DNA of 64,000 nt from JAKPUX01 sp964436305. GTDB taxonomy: Bacteria; Zhuqueibacterota; Zhuqueibacteria; Residuimicrobiales; Residuimicrobiaceae. Where the stretch lies: the NCBI GenBank assembly GCA_964436305.1, contig CAYTCI010000011.1, positions 4,638 to 68,637 on the forward strand, in the 5' to 3' direction. This document shows, piece after piece, positions 26,901-34,808 of this stretch; positions within the stretch are counted from its first letter, which is position 1, and each line of letters begins with the position of its first letter. The translations under genes and the position numbers were made by a program. A model generated the notes under the pieces. That model ran no database searches, was not told the origin of the DNA, and worked only from the letters and a program-made list of their open reading frames with translations.

Positions 26901-28166
26901 ATGACGGAAAGCAGAAAAAAGCTGCAAGGACGGACGCTCTACATCCCGCTGATGTCGATCGAGGGGGCGCGCTGCATGTCCGCGGCCTTCCAGTCGATCG
27001 GCATCGATGCCCGTCCAGCGCCGGAGAGCGACGCCCATACCAACGACCTGGCCCGCAAGTATCTGGCGGGCGACGAGTGTTTGCCCGAGGCAATCACCCT
27101 CGGCAGTTTTCTCAAGGTGGCCGAGTCTCCCGATTTCGATCCGGCGCGGACGGCCTTCCTCATGCCGACCTCGAATGGCCCCTGCCGCTTCGGGCATTAT
27201 GCGCCGCTGGCGGAAAAGATCTTTGCGGAGCGCGGCGAGGGGGAGGTGCTGATCTTCTCCCCCACCAGTGACGATGGCTACAAAAGCATCGGCGCCGGGG
27301 CGCTGAGCTTCATCCGCACCGCCTGGCGTGCGGTGATCGCCTCGGATATCCTGCGCAAGATGCTCTACAAGACCCGGCCCTACGAGAAGGAAAAGGGGCT
27401 GAGCGACCGGATCTTCGCCGCCTCACTCGACCGGGTTTGTCAGGCCCTGGCCGAGCCGGGCCTCTCGCAAAAAAAACGAATGTCCGAGCTCCTCGTTGCC
27501 TTGACCGCCGCGCGCGATGCCTTTCGCACCATTCCGCTCCATCCCCGGGGTTCGCGGGCGCTGATCGGCGTCGTTGGCGAGATCTTTTGCCGGCTCAACG
27601 ACTACTCCAACCGCCATTTGATCCGGCTGATCGAACGCTACGGCGGCGAGGCGTGGATGTCGGATGTGGCCGAATGGGTCTGGTACACCAATGACGAAGA
27701 GGAGAAGCGCCTGCTGAAGCAGGGCCAGCGCTATTCCCGCGCCATGCTGGTGTGCAAGATCCGTCAGCGGGTGATGCGTCGCGACGAGGCGCGCATGCTC
27801 AAGCCGTTCCGGCAGGAGTTTTGGGATTATCCCGAGCCGCATAGCACCGATCAGCTGCTGGCCCTCAGTCGCCGCTATCTGCCGCGGGAGGGCGCCCACG
27901 GCGAGATGGTGATCAGCACCGCGCGCACCGTCTGGTACCATCGCAAGGGGGCCGACGGGGTGATCGATATTTCGCCCTTCACCTGTATGAATGGCATCAT
28001 CTGCGAATCGGTCTATCCCCGGCTGAGCGAGGATTTGGACCAGTTCCCGGTGCGGGTGCTTTATTTTGACGGTTTGCAGAGCAGTTTCGAGAGCGATGTG
28101 GAGATCTTTATGGAACTGGCGCATACTTATCACAAGAAACGGATGGCGGAGGGCGAGGCAGAGTAA
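26901..28166 (+). CDS. HgdB/DUF2229-like partner of the dehydratase activator
   Basis: This 421-residue protein starts on the base after the stop of the upstream activator, so the two are translation-coupled. It has the features of the C-terminal half of large activase-related proteins: GDECLPEAITLGSFLK, MPTSNGPCRFGHY and the C-terminal FTCMNGIICESVYPRL. Conserved cysteines in all three could bind an Fe-S cluster. It resembles the HgdB/2-hydroxyglutaryl-CoA dehydratase D-component fold. The pair probably forms an ATP-driven low-potential electron-transfer or radical system in an anaerobe, but the substrate cannot be told from the sequence. Confidence 0.8.
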   Translation: MTESRKKLQGRTLYIPLMSIEGARCMSAAFQSIGIDARPAPESDAHTNDLARKYLAGDECLPEAITLGSFLKVAESPDFDPARTAFLMPTSNGPCRFGHYAPLAEKIFAERGEGEVLIFSPTSDDGYKSIGAGALSFIRTAWRAVIASDILRKMLYKTRPYEKEKGLSDRIFAASLDRVCQALAEPGLSQKKRMSELLVALTAARDAFRTIPLHPRGSRALIGVVGEIFCRLNDYSNRHLIRLIERYGGEAWMSDVAEWVWYTNDEEEKRLLKQGQRYSRAMLVCKIRQRVMRRDEARMLKPFRQEFWDYPEPHSTDQLLALSRRYLPREGAHGEMVISTARTVWYHRKGADGVIDISPFTCMNGIICESVYPRLSEDLDQFPVRVLYFDGLQSSFESDVEIFMELAHTYHKKRMAEGEAE

Positions 28167-28885
28167 TGGGATCGATCCTGAACAGGCTGCGTTCCATAAT
28201 CATCTGGGTGGTCGGTCTGGCGGTAGCGGTGCCGGCCTTGCTGTTGATCATCCTCATGGCGGTCACCCTGCCGGTTCGGATCTACAACCGTCCGGGAAGA
28301 GCCTTGCTGCGGCTGATCATCTGGATCTTTGGCGGCCGGGTGACGGCCGAGGGGGTGGAGCAGCTCGATCCGGCGAAAACCTATCTCTTCATGCCGAATC
28401 ATGTCAGCCTCTTCGACATTCCGCTGGTGGGAGGCTACATCCCCAATTATGCCCGCGGGGTGGAGGCAGCGGAACATTTCAGCTGGCCGCTCATCGGCTG
28501 GTTCGTGCGCAGTATCGGCAATATTCCCATAGAGCGTGCGAACATCCACGCCTCCTGGAGCAGCCTCGAGAAGGCCGCCGGGCAGATAGGCGGCGGCAAA
28601 TCGATTATCATCATGCCGGAAGGGACCCGCACGCTGACCGGACGGCTGAGTCCTTTCAAAAAGCTGCCCTTCCGCCTGGCGCAGGTTGCCGGGGTGGATA
28701 TCGTCCCCATCGGCCTTTCGGGTCTCTTTCGTTTTAAACCACGACGGGGCTGGATCGTCCGGCCGGGGCCCCTCAAGATCAAGGTGGGCGCGCCCATCCC
28801 CTATGCGGAGTTCAGGGATCTCGCCTTGTCCGAACTGAGCGCGCTGGTGCGGGAGCGCATCGAAAGCCTGATCGAGTTTCCCTGA
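28166..28885 (+). CDS. plsC: 1-acyl-sn-glycerol-3-phosphate acyltransferase
   Basis: This 239-residue membrane-bound acyltransferase makes phosphatidic acid. An N-terminal membrane helix (IIWVVGLAVAVPALLLIILM) is followed by the catalytic NHVSLFD motif (the HX4D motif), the GNIPIER glycerol-phosphate loop and PEGTRT. The ATG at 28166 overlaps the previous stop (TAATG). Its link to the upstream activator pair may simply reflect a shared transcript. Confidence 0.93.
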   Translation: MGSILNRLRSIIIWVVGLAVAVPALLLIILMAVTLPVRIYNRPGRALLRLIIWIFGGRVTAEGVEQLDPAKTYLFMPNHVSLFDIPLVGGYIPNYARGVEAAEHFSWPLIGWFVRSIGNIPIERANIHASWSSLEKAAGQIGGGKSIIIMPEGTRTLTGRLSPFKKLPFRLAQVAGVDIVPIGLSGLFRFKPRRGWIVRPGPLKIKVGAPIPYAEFRDLALSELSALVRERIESLIEFP

Positions 28886-28949
28886 TCCGTCCGCCAGGCC
28901 TCTGCGACGGAGGGACGCTTAAAGATGAACTGCCAAGGGAGAAAGGACC

Positions 28950-29573
28950 ATGTTCAAGAATCTGCTGCCCAAAGAGTACGCTTTTTTCGATAATTTTGCC
29001 AGGCACGCCGCCCTGATGAATTCAGCCTGCCGGGCCCTGTTGCAACTGACGCGCGGAGAGGTGGAGGTCGCGGCCGGCATTCAGGCGATCAAGGATCTCG
29101 AACACCAGGCGGATGCGGTCACGCATGAATGCATCGATGCCCTGCACCGTACCTTCATCACTCCGGTCGACCGGCCGGACATCCATCGCCTGATCCGCAC
29201 CATGGATGATGTCCTCGATTGTATCGATGCAGCGGTGATCCGCATGGGGCTCTACGACATCCAGACGATGCGTGAAGAGTCGGTTGCCATGGCGGAGATC
29301 CTCATTGCCTGTTCAGTGGAGATCGAGAAAGCGGTTAAAGCATTGCGCGATCTTAAAAAACGCGACCAGATCAGCCACCAGTGCCGCGCCATTCATGAGC
29401 TCGAAACGCGGGGTGACGAGGTCCAGCGTGCCGCGCTGCGCCGGCTTTTCCAGGAGAGCGACGCGGTCACGATCATCAAGTGGAAAGATGTCTTTGAACG
29501 GCTGGAAAAGTCCATTGACCGGGCGGATGATGTGGCCAATATCATCGAGGGCATCGTTATTTCGGCCAGCTGA
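28950..29573 (+). CDS. DUF47/PhoU-like regulator of Pit
   Basis: This 207-residue all-helical PhoU-related protein (DUF47 family) has the segments HQADAVTHECIDALH and the C-terminal KSIDRADDVANIIEGI, which carry Glu/Asp/His residues that bind metals in PhoU folds. DUF47 genes are commonly next to pit, as here, and are thought to control Pit-mediated phosphate flux. ATG at 28950 follows GGGAGAAAGGA. Confidence 0.9.
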   Translation: MFKNLLPKEYAFFDNFARHAALMNSACRALLQLTRGEVEVAAGIQAIKDLEHQADAVTHECIDALHRTFITPVDRPDIHRLIRTMDDVLDCIDAAVIRMGLYDIQTMREESVAMAEILIACSVEIEKAVKALRDLKKRDQISHQCRAIHELETRGDEVQRAALRRLFQESDAVTIIKWKDVFERLEKSIDRADDVANIIEGIVISAS

Positions 29574-29611
29574 GCCGGCGCTTCGCTCCCATCGCTATCG
29601 GAAGAATTGAA

Positions 29612-30643
29612 ATGAATCTAACCTGGATTGTTGTCATCATCACCGTGGTTCTGGCGCTGATCTTTGATATGATCAACGGATTTCATGATTCCGCCAACTC
29701 GATCGCCACGGTCGTCTCCACCCGGGTGCTCTCTCCCCGCGTCGCGGTCCTTTGGGCGGCTTTTTTCAATTTTGCTGCCATGTTTCTCTTTCAGCCGCGC
29801 GTAGCGGAAACCGTCTCCAAGATCATCTTCATCCAGCCCGGCGATCCGGCCTTCGTCTACGTGGTTCTCTCGGGCCTGGTCGGGGCGATCCTGTGGGACC
29901 TGATCACCTGGTGGCTGGGCTTACCGACCAGCTCCTCCCACGCCCTGATCGGCGGCTTTGCCGGCGCGGGCCTGGCCTTCCGCGGGCCGCAGGTGATCCG
30001 CTGGGAGAAGATCTGGACCACCGTGCAATTCATCCCCCTCTCGCCGCTGCTCGGATTGCTGCTGGGCTTTGCGATCATGATCGCGGTCTACTGGATCTTC
30101 CGCAAGCGGCGGCCCTATGACGTTGACAAGCTCTTTCGCAAGGGGCAGCTCTTCTCCGCGGCGCTCTATTCACTGGGACACGGGGGCAATGACGCGCAGA
30201 AGACCATGGGGCTGATCGTAGCCCTACTGGTGGCGGCCGGCATTCTGCACAGCGATGCCCGGCTCTCGCTCTTTAATTCGCAAACGGCCTGGATCATCCT
30301 CAGCTGCCAGACGGCGATGGCGATCGGGACCGCGATGGGGGGCTGGCGGATCGTCAAGACCATGGGGATGAAACTGACGCAGCTCAAGCCGGTGCACGGA
30401 TTTTGCGCCGAGACCTCCGGGGCGCTGACCATCTTCCTCGCCACCCACATGGGCATACCGGTCTCGACCACCCATACCATCGCCGGAGCGATTGTCGGCG
30501 TCGGCTCGACCACCCATGCCTCGCGGATCAAATGGAGCGTCGCCATGCGAATCGTCGTCTCCTGGCTGATCACCATCCCCTTTGCCGGGGTGACCGCCGC
30601 CCTCTCTTTCTGGGTGATCCAGGCCTTCCATGGCGCTTTTTAA
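29612..30643 (+). CDS. pit: Low-affinity inorganic phosphate transporter (Pit family)
   Basis: This 343-residue Pit/PiT transporter has about ten hydrophobic segments and the two inverted family repeats. The first signature is GFHDSANSIATVVSTR, the second GHGGNDAQKTMG, with PTSSSHALIGG and PVSTTHTIAGAIVG as the paired helical-hairpin motifs. It moves phosphate or metal-phosphate with protons at lower affinity than Pst. It forms a pair with the DUF47 gene 38 bases upstream. Confidence 0.95.
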   Translation: MNLTWIVVIITVVLALIFDMINGFHDSANSIATVVSTRVLSPRVAVLWAAFFNFAAMFLFQPRVAETVSKIIFIQPGDPAFVYVVLSGLVGAILWDLITWWLGLPTSSSHALIGGFAGAGLAFRGPQVIRWEKIWTTVQFIPLSPLLGLLLGFAIMIAVYWIFRKRRPYDVDKLFRKGQLFSAALYSLGHGGNDAQKTMGLIVALLVAAGILHSDARLSLFNSQTAWIILSCQTAMAIGTAMGGWRIVKTMGMKLTQLKPVHGFCAETSGALTIFLATHMGIPVSTTHTIAGAIVGVGSTTHASRIKWSVAMRIVVSWLITIPFAGVTAALSFWVIQAFHGAF

Positions 30644-30649
30644 ACAAAA

Positions 30650-30679
30650 AAGCCCCGACGAGTTCGCTCGCCGGGGCTT
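30650..30679 (-). terminator. Terminator after csp (strong on minus strand)
   Basis: AAGCCCCG-A-CGAG pairs with CTCG-C-CGGGGCTT around a TTCG tetraloop. On the minus strand the hairpin is followed by a run of T (30645-30650 read as A on plus), so it terminates csp. On the plus strand the U-run after pit is weak (GAGATCTTTTA). Confidence 0.85.
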
Positions 30680-30699
30680 GAGATCTTTTATGGGATCGA

Positions 30700-30900
30700 T
30701 CAGAGCTTTTTAACCTGGATGGCCTGGGGACCCTTTTGGGTCTCTTCCACTTCAAATTCCACCGCATCACCTCCGTTCAGGGAGCGGAAACCGTCGCCAA
30801 CGATGCCCGAAAAGTGGACAAAGATATCACCACCGGATTCACGCGTGATAAAGCCATAGCCCTTTGAGGTATTAAACCACTTCACCGTTCCACGTTCCAT
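30700..30900 (-). CDS. csp: Cold-shock protein
   Basis: This 66-residue single cold-shock domain protein has RNP1 KGYGFIT and RNP2 DIFVHFS. It binds single-stranded RNA/DNA and acts as an RNA chaperone. ATG at 30900 on the minus strand follows AAAGGG; longer minus-strand frames upstream are leader, not coding. The promoter at 31031-31059 predicts a leader of about 124 nt, typical of regulated csp mRNAs. Confidence 0.95.
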   Translation of the reverse strand: MERGTVKWFNTSKGYGFITRESGGDIFVHFSGIVGDGFRSLNGGDAVEFEVEETQKGPQAIQVKKL

Positions 30901-31024
30901 AACCAAAGCCCTTTCTGAAAAAATGTGTACATGTAACGTACACCTTTTGCGGCCGACTTGTCGCTGGTGCGGATAGGGTCCGTGCAGCAGGAGGTACAAG
31001 GGAATCCCACGGTGTACTTCGCTT
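30901..31024 (-). promoter_or_regulatory. Long 5' leader of csp with GTGTAC inverted repeat
   Basis: If transcription begins near 31024 the csp leader is about 124 nt. It contains GTGTAC (30925-30930) and GTACAC (30938-30943) as an inverted repeat, and a third copy of GTGTAC near 31011 that could pair with 30938-30944 instead. Such alternative pairing is what cold-responsive csp leaders use, but here this is inference only. Confidence 0.35.
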
Positions 31025-31030
31025 ACTTTG

Positions 31031-31059
31031 AATTTATAGCAATTGTTCGCAAAATGCAA
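31031..31059 (-). promoter_or_regulatory. Promoter TTGCAT-N17-TAAATT for csp
   Basis: Read on the minus strand, TTGCAT is at 31059-31054 and TAAATT at 31036-31031, exactly 17 bases apart. An overlapping TATAAA sits two bases earlier. The site is part of the nine-member promoter set. Confidence 0.65.
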
Positions 31060-31143
31060 GTATTTTAAACATATTTCCGGGAACGGGCCAGGCAGGGGAT
31101 GCCGGAGCGTGTGGACCTTAAGGGAACCGAGGGGCAGAGGAGC

Positions 31144-32352
31144 GTGGAGAGAACGACGATAGCCATTATCGGCGCCGGACCGGCCGGGATGATGGCGGCG
31201 TTGCAGGCGGCGCAGGCGGGGGCGCGGGTCCTCCTGTTCGAGGCCAATCCCGCGGTCGGCCGCAAGCTGGCGGTGACCGGCAGCGGCCGCTGCAATATCA
31301 CCAACAGCCGGATCGAGCCGGCGCGGTATGCCTGCGACGAGCGGGAGTTCGCCGCCACGGTGCTTTCCCATTTTGGTCAGGCCGAGCTGGTCGAGTTTCT
31401 TGGCGGCATCGCAGTTCCCGTGGAGGCCATGGCGGATGGCTGGTGTTATCCGCGCTCCGGCTCCGCAGCGGCAGTGGTGGAGGCTCTGGCAGCCGCCCTG
31501 CAACTGGCCGGTGTCGAGCTGCATATCGGCGAGAAGGTGACTGATTTTACGCCGATGGGTGCGGTTTGGAGGCTCACCGGCCGACACGACTATACCGCCG
31601 ACCGCCTGATCATCGCCACCGGCGGAGCGGCGCAGCCTAATCTGGGTTCACGCGGTGAGCTCTTTCCGCTGCTGGCCCGGCTCGGCCATACCCTGCGGCC
31701 GCTGCGGCCGGCGCTGGCGCCGGTCACCGCCGATATGCGCCGCCTCCACAAACTGCAAGGGGTGCGGATGGATCTCGGGCTGCAGCTCTGCCTGGGCGGG
31801 GAGACCCTGGCGGAGGAGACCGGCAACGCCATCTTTACGCAGTGGGGCCTCAACGGCCCGGCGGCGATGAATCTCAGTCATCTCATCAGCGCACGACCGG
31901 AAGCGGGATGGGAGCTGGTGGTCCATTTTATCCCGGGCGCCGAGGCCGAGCTGCGGCAGCTGCTGGGCCGCTTCGCCGATGTGGCCTGGCCGCTGACGGT
32001 GCTGCTCGCCGGGCTGCTGCCGCCCAAGGTGGCGCGGTTTATCGTCCAGAGCGCCGGGCTGGCGCCGGAAATGGTGGTGAAGGACCTCGGGAAGGCGGAC
32101 GGCGAGCGGCTGTGGCAGGTTTTGACGCAAACCCGGCTGCAAGGGCTGGGGACGCGCGGCCTGGAATTCGCCCAGGTCGCTGCCGGGGGTGTGCCGGCGG
32201 GCGAGGTTGCGCCGGCGACCATGGCCTCGCACAAGATAGGGGGCCTCTTTCTGGCCGGGGAGGTCCTCGATGTAGTCGGCCCCTGCGGGGGCTACAATCT
32301 CCAGTTTGCCTTCAGCACCGGCGCCCTGGCCGGCCGGGCGGCGGCCCTCTAG
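31144..32352 (+). CDS. HI0933-type NAD(P)/FAD-dependent flavoprotein
   Basis: This protein of about 402 residues belongs to the HI0933/YhiN flavoprotein family. The dinucleotide motif is IIGAGPAGMMAALQA, followed by the family marker GRKLAVTGSGRCNITNS. The C-terminal FAD-contact block reads VVGPCGGYNLQFAFSTG. Members bind FAD but their reaction is unknown. GTG at 31144 gives the expected short lead-in before the Rossmann strand; ATG at 31099 would add 15 unconserved residues. It is divergent from csp. Confidence 0.85.
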   Translation: MERTTIAIIGAGPAGMMAALQAAQAGARVLLFEANPAVGRKLAVTGSGRCNITNSRIEPARYACDEREFAATVLSHFGQAELVEFLGGIAVPVEAMADGWCYPRSGSAAAVVEALAAALQLAGVELHIGEKVTDFTPMGAVWRLTGRHDYTADRLIIATGGAAQPNLGSRGELFPLLARLGHTLRPLRPALAPVTADMRRLHKLQGVRMDLGLQLCLGGETLAEETGNAIFTQWGLNGPAAMNLSHLISARPEAGWELVVHFIPGAEAELRQLLGRFADVAWPLTVLLAGLLPPKVARFIVQSAGLAPEMVVKDLGKADGERLWQVLTQTRLQGLGTRGLEFAQVAAGGVPAGEVAPATMASHKIGGLFLAGEVLDVVGPCGGYNLQFAFSTGALAGRAAAL

Positions 32353-32852
32353 GCCGGCGGCTGGTCGAGCGCGGCCAGCGCCGCTTCATCAAGGCGGTAG
32401 ACCGTCCATCCATCCATGGCTTTTGCCCCCAGGCGCAGATAGAAATCGATCGCCGGGCGGTTCCAGTCGAGCACCGACCACTCCATCCTGCCACATCCCC
32501 TTTGCTGCGCAATTCGCACCAGGGCCATAAAGAGGGCCTTGCCAAAACCGCCACCGCGTTCCTCGGGCCGGACAAAAAGATCCTCAAGGTAGAGACTCGG
32601 TTTGCCGGTGAAGGTGGAGTAGGTAAAGAAAAAGAGGGCGAAACCGACCGGTTTTTGCCGGCCAGGGGCTTCGCAAAGCAGGGCGTGAAAGCAGGGATCC
32701 GGTCCAAATCCGTTTTTCAGAATGGCCGCTTCGGTATTGACCACTGCGTCGGTCAGCTGTTCATATTCGGCGATCCCGCGGATCAATTCCAGCAGCGCGC
32801 CGGCGTCGGCCGCTGTGGCCGGGCGGATGGTATGGGGGGGTGTGTTCGGCAT
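32349..32852 (-). CDS. GNAT acetyltransferase (diamine/SAT-like)
   Basis: This 167-residue protein has the GNAT fold: N-terminal IRPATAADAGALLELI, the acetyl-CoA region LYLEDLFVRPEERGGGFGKALF (the R/Q-x-x-G-x-G/A loop is RGGGFG) and the C-terminal WNRPAIDFYLRLGA. The block YSTFTGKPSLYLEDLF is characteristic of spermidine/diamine or thialysine acetyltransferases, so a polyamine or amino-acid amine substrate is likely (inference). It overlaps the end of the convergent flavoprotein gene by four bases. Confidence 0.85.
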   Translation of the reverse strand: MPNTPPHTIRPATAADAGALLELIRGIAEYEQLTDAVVNTEAAILKNGFGPDPCFHALLCEAPGRQKPVGFALFFFTYSTFTGKPSLYLEDLFVRPEERGGGFGKALFMALVRIAQQRGCGRMEWSVLDWNRPAIDFYLRLGAKAMDGWTVYRLDEAALAALDQPPA

Positions 32853-32888
32853 GTTCTTTTCTCCACAGGAACGAGGGTGGCAAAAAGA

Positions 32889-32916
32889 AGGCTCCGGTCT
32901 GCAGAGACCGGAGCCT
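32889..32916 (-). terminator. Terminator after the PpiC lipoprotein gene
   Basis: AGGCTCCGGTCT (32889-32900) pairs perfectly with AGACCGGAGCCT (32905-32916). On the minus strand a T-rich tract (TTCTTTTTG) follows. It lies about 35 bases after the stop of the isomerase gene. Confidence 0.88.
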
Positions 32917-32950
32917 GGGGCTGGATTACGAGTGAAGGGTGCCGGCTGAG

Positions 32951-33961
32951 CTAGAGGGTGATTTCGTAGCCGGATTCCTTTTTCAGCTTTTCGACGATCG
33001 AGGTGTTCAGATCGCGGCGTTTGCTGCGCTGCAGCTGCTGTTCGAGTTCGCTCTTGACCTCGTCGAAGGGGCGGGTCTCTTTCTTGCGATCGATGACCTG
33101 GAGGATATGGTAGCCGTACTGGGTCTCGATGACATCGGAGAGGCCGCCGACCGGGACGCTGAAAGCGGCATCCTCGAAGGGTTTGACCATGTGGCCGCGC
33201 GGGAAATTCTCATAGAGGCCGCCGGTCTCCTTGGAGCCCGGGTCCTCGGTGTTTTCCTTGGCCAGAGTGGCGAAATCCTCACCGGCCTTGGCGCGGCTGA
33301 GCAGGCCTTCGATCTTTTTGCGGGCTTCGGCTTTGCCGGCCTCATCCTTGCCCTGGGTCATGAGCAGGATGTGGCGTACCGAGGCGGTCTTGTCCTGGCC
33401 GTAGGCCTCCTTGAGGTCGGCGTCAGTCACCTTGACCTCGGCGTAGAGCTTGTCGAAATACTTGCGCATCACCATCTCGCGCTCGACATCCTTTTTGACG
33501 GTTTCGATGCCGATGCCCTCGCCGCCGAGGCGTTTGAGGAAGGCCTCTTCGCCGCCGTTTTGGGCGTAGATGAATTTCAGGGTACTGTCGATTTCGGTCG
33601 GGGCGACCGTGACGCCGGCCCGTTTGGCGCCTTCGAGGAGCAGGTTGCGCTCACCCATGCGCTCGATGTTGACCTTGAGGAAATCGGGCAGGCGCTTGGG
33701 ATCCAGGGTCTTGATCTGGTCGATATTCTTGCCCATGGCCATCTGCATTTCGGTGAAGAAGGTGCCGGGGGTGATGACGAAATATTTGCATTTTACCAGG
33801 GTTTTATTGGCGTCGGGGTCGACGGCGGGGTAGGATTTTGCGAGTTCCTTGGCGACATCATAAATGGGTGTGCCCTTTTCCAGCTTCATCCCTTTTTGAC
33901 CGCCGCAGCCGCCGATCAGCAGGGCAACCGCCAGCAGGGTCGAAATGAACACTTGGCGCAT
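32951..33961 (-). CDS. PpiC/PrsA-type peptidylprolyl isomerase lipoprotein
   Basis: This 336-residue lipoprotein begins with MRQVFISTLLAVALLIGGC, ending in a clear lipobox (IGGC). A SurA/PrsA-like N-terminal helical chaperone domain precedes the PpiC rotamase domain (VRHILLMTQGKDEAGKAEA ... DFATLAKENTEDPGSKETGG ... TQYGYHILQV). It would fold outer-membrane or secreted proteins in the periplasm, fitting a genome with type IX secretion. The start is ATG at 33961. A TATACT-like element sits upstream on the minus strand but without a good -35. Confidence 0.92.
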   Translation of the reverse strand: MRQVFISTLLAVALLIGGCGGQKGMKLEKGTPIYDVAKELAKSYPAVDPDANKTLVKCKYFVITPGTFFTEMQMAMGKNIDQIKTLDPKRLPDFLKVNIERMGERNLLLEGAKRAGVTVAPTEIDSTLKFIYAQNGGEEAFLKRLGGEGIGIETVKKDVEREMVMRKYFDKLYAEVKVTDADLKEAYGQDKTASVRHILLMTQGKDEAGKAEARKKIEGLLSRAKAGEDFATLAKENTEDPGSKETGGLYENFPRGHMVKPFEDAAFSVPVGGLSDVIETQYGYHILQVIDRKKETRPFDEVKSELEQQLQRSKRRDLNTSIVEKLKKESGYEITL

Positions 33962-34116
33962 GAGCTTCTCCTTCCGGATTCATGGATGATTGGGGGTAGT
34001 TATCAGCGCCAGTATACAAAAAAAAAAACTTAATTCATAGTGTTTTATTTTAGCTGCCCGCTGGTGGAGGTTTTTGGCCCGCGAATTGCGGCTGCGATCC
34101 GGCCGCGAAACAGGGT

Positions 34117-34145
34117 TTGCAAATCATAAAAAAATATACTATGTT
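34117..34145 (+). promoter_or_regulatory. Promoter TTGCAA-N17-TATGTT for phosphatase-pyk
   Basis: TTGCAA at 34117-34122 and TATGTT at 34140-34145 are 17 bases apart. The predicted start of transcription is about 24 bases before the ATG at 34176. It is a member of the nine-site set. Confidence 0.6.
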
Positions 34146-34175
34146 ATGTTTTGAACAGAACAAGTCAGGAGAGCG

Positions 34176-34808
34176 ATGGAATCGGGCACGGAACTGATCG
34201 TGGTGCGGCATGGCGAGACCGCGTGGAATGCGGACCGGCGGATGCAAGGTCATGTGGATGTACCCCTGAGCGAGGTCGGGCGGCAGCAGGCCCGGGCAGT
34301 GGCCGCCCACCTGGCAGCGGAGCCGATTGACCGGATCTACAGCAGCGATCTGCAGCGGGCGTTGGCGACGGCCGAGACGATTCGCGGCCGGCGCGGGATC
34401 GCGCTCATCACCGACGTGCGCTTGCGCGAGATCCACATGGGCACCTTTCAGGGGATGACCCAGGGAGAGGCCCGGGAAAAGCATGCCGAAGCCTGGGAGC
34501 GTTTCTTTATTCACGACGCCGAGTTCGCCCTGCCGGGAGGGCAGAGTCGAGCCCAGAAGCAGCTGGAGATCGCCGATTTTATGGAGGAGGTTGTGCGTGA
34601 CCATCCCGGCCGGCGGCTGGTGGTCGTCACCCATGGTGGCATCCTCATCGCGATGTTGCGGCATGTTCTGCACCTCAGCCCGAGCCACCATTTCCGGGTG
34701 AGCATCGACAATGCGGGCATCCAGCGGTTCCTTTACGCCAGGGAGACCTGGTATCTGGTCTCCTGGGGTGAGGTGGCTCATTTATCGCCGGCAAAGGAAG
34801 TTCAATGA
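34176..34808 (+). CDS. Histidine phosphatase family protein (phosphoglycerate-mutase-like)
   Basis: This 210-residue protein has the catalytic VRHGETAWNADRRMQGH motif (phospho-His in RHGE), the proton-donor region LREIHMGTFQGMTQGEA and the second His in VTHGGIL. It may be a cofactor-independent-of-metal phosphoglycerate mutase-like phosphatase, CobC or a general sugar phosphatase. Overlap with pyruvate kinase (ATGA) suggests a glycolytic role (inference). Start ATG 34176 after AGGAGAGCG. Confidence 0.88.
   Translation: MESGTELIVVRHGETAWNADRRMQGHVDVPLSEVGRQQARAVAAHLAAEPIDRIYSSDLQRALATAETIRGRRGIALITDVRLREIHMGTFQGMTQGEAREKHAEAWERFFIHDAEFALPGGQSRAQKQLEIADFMEEVVRDHPGRRLVVVTHGGILIAMLRHVLHLSPSHHFRVSIDNAGIQRFLYARETWYLVSWGEVAHLSPAKEVQ

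Noticed and set aside
31028..31072. A plus-strand TTG-N20-TAnnTT promoter for the flavoprotein, divergent from csp
   Set aside because: TTGAAT at 31028 has AAAATG at the required spacing, and TTGTTC at 31043 has TAAACA, so neither matches TAnnTT.
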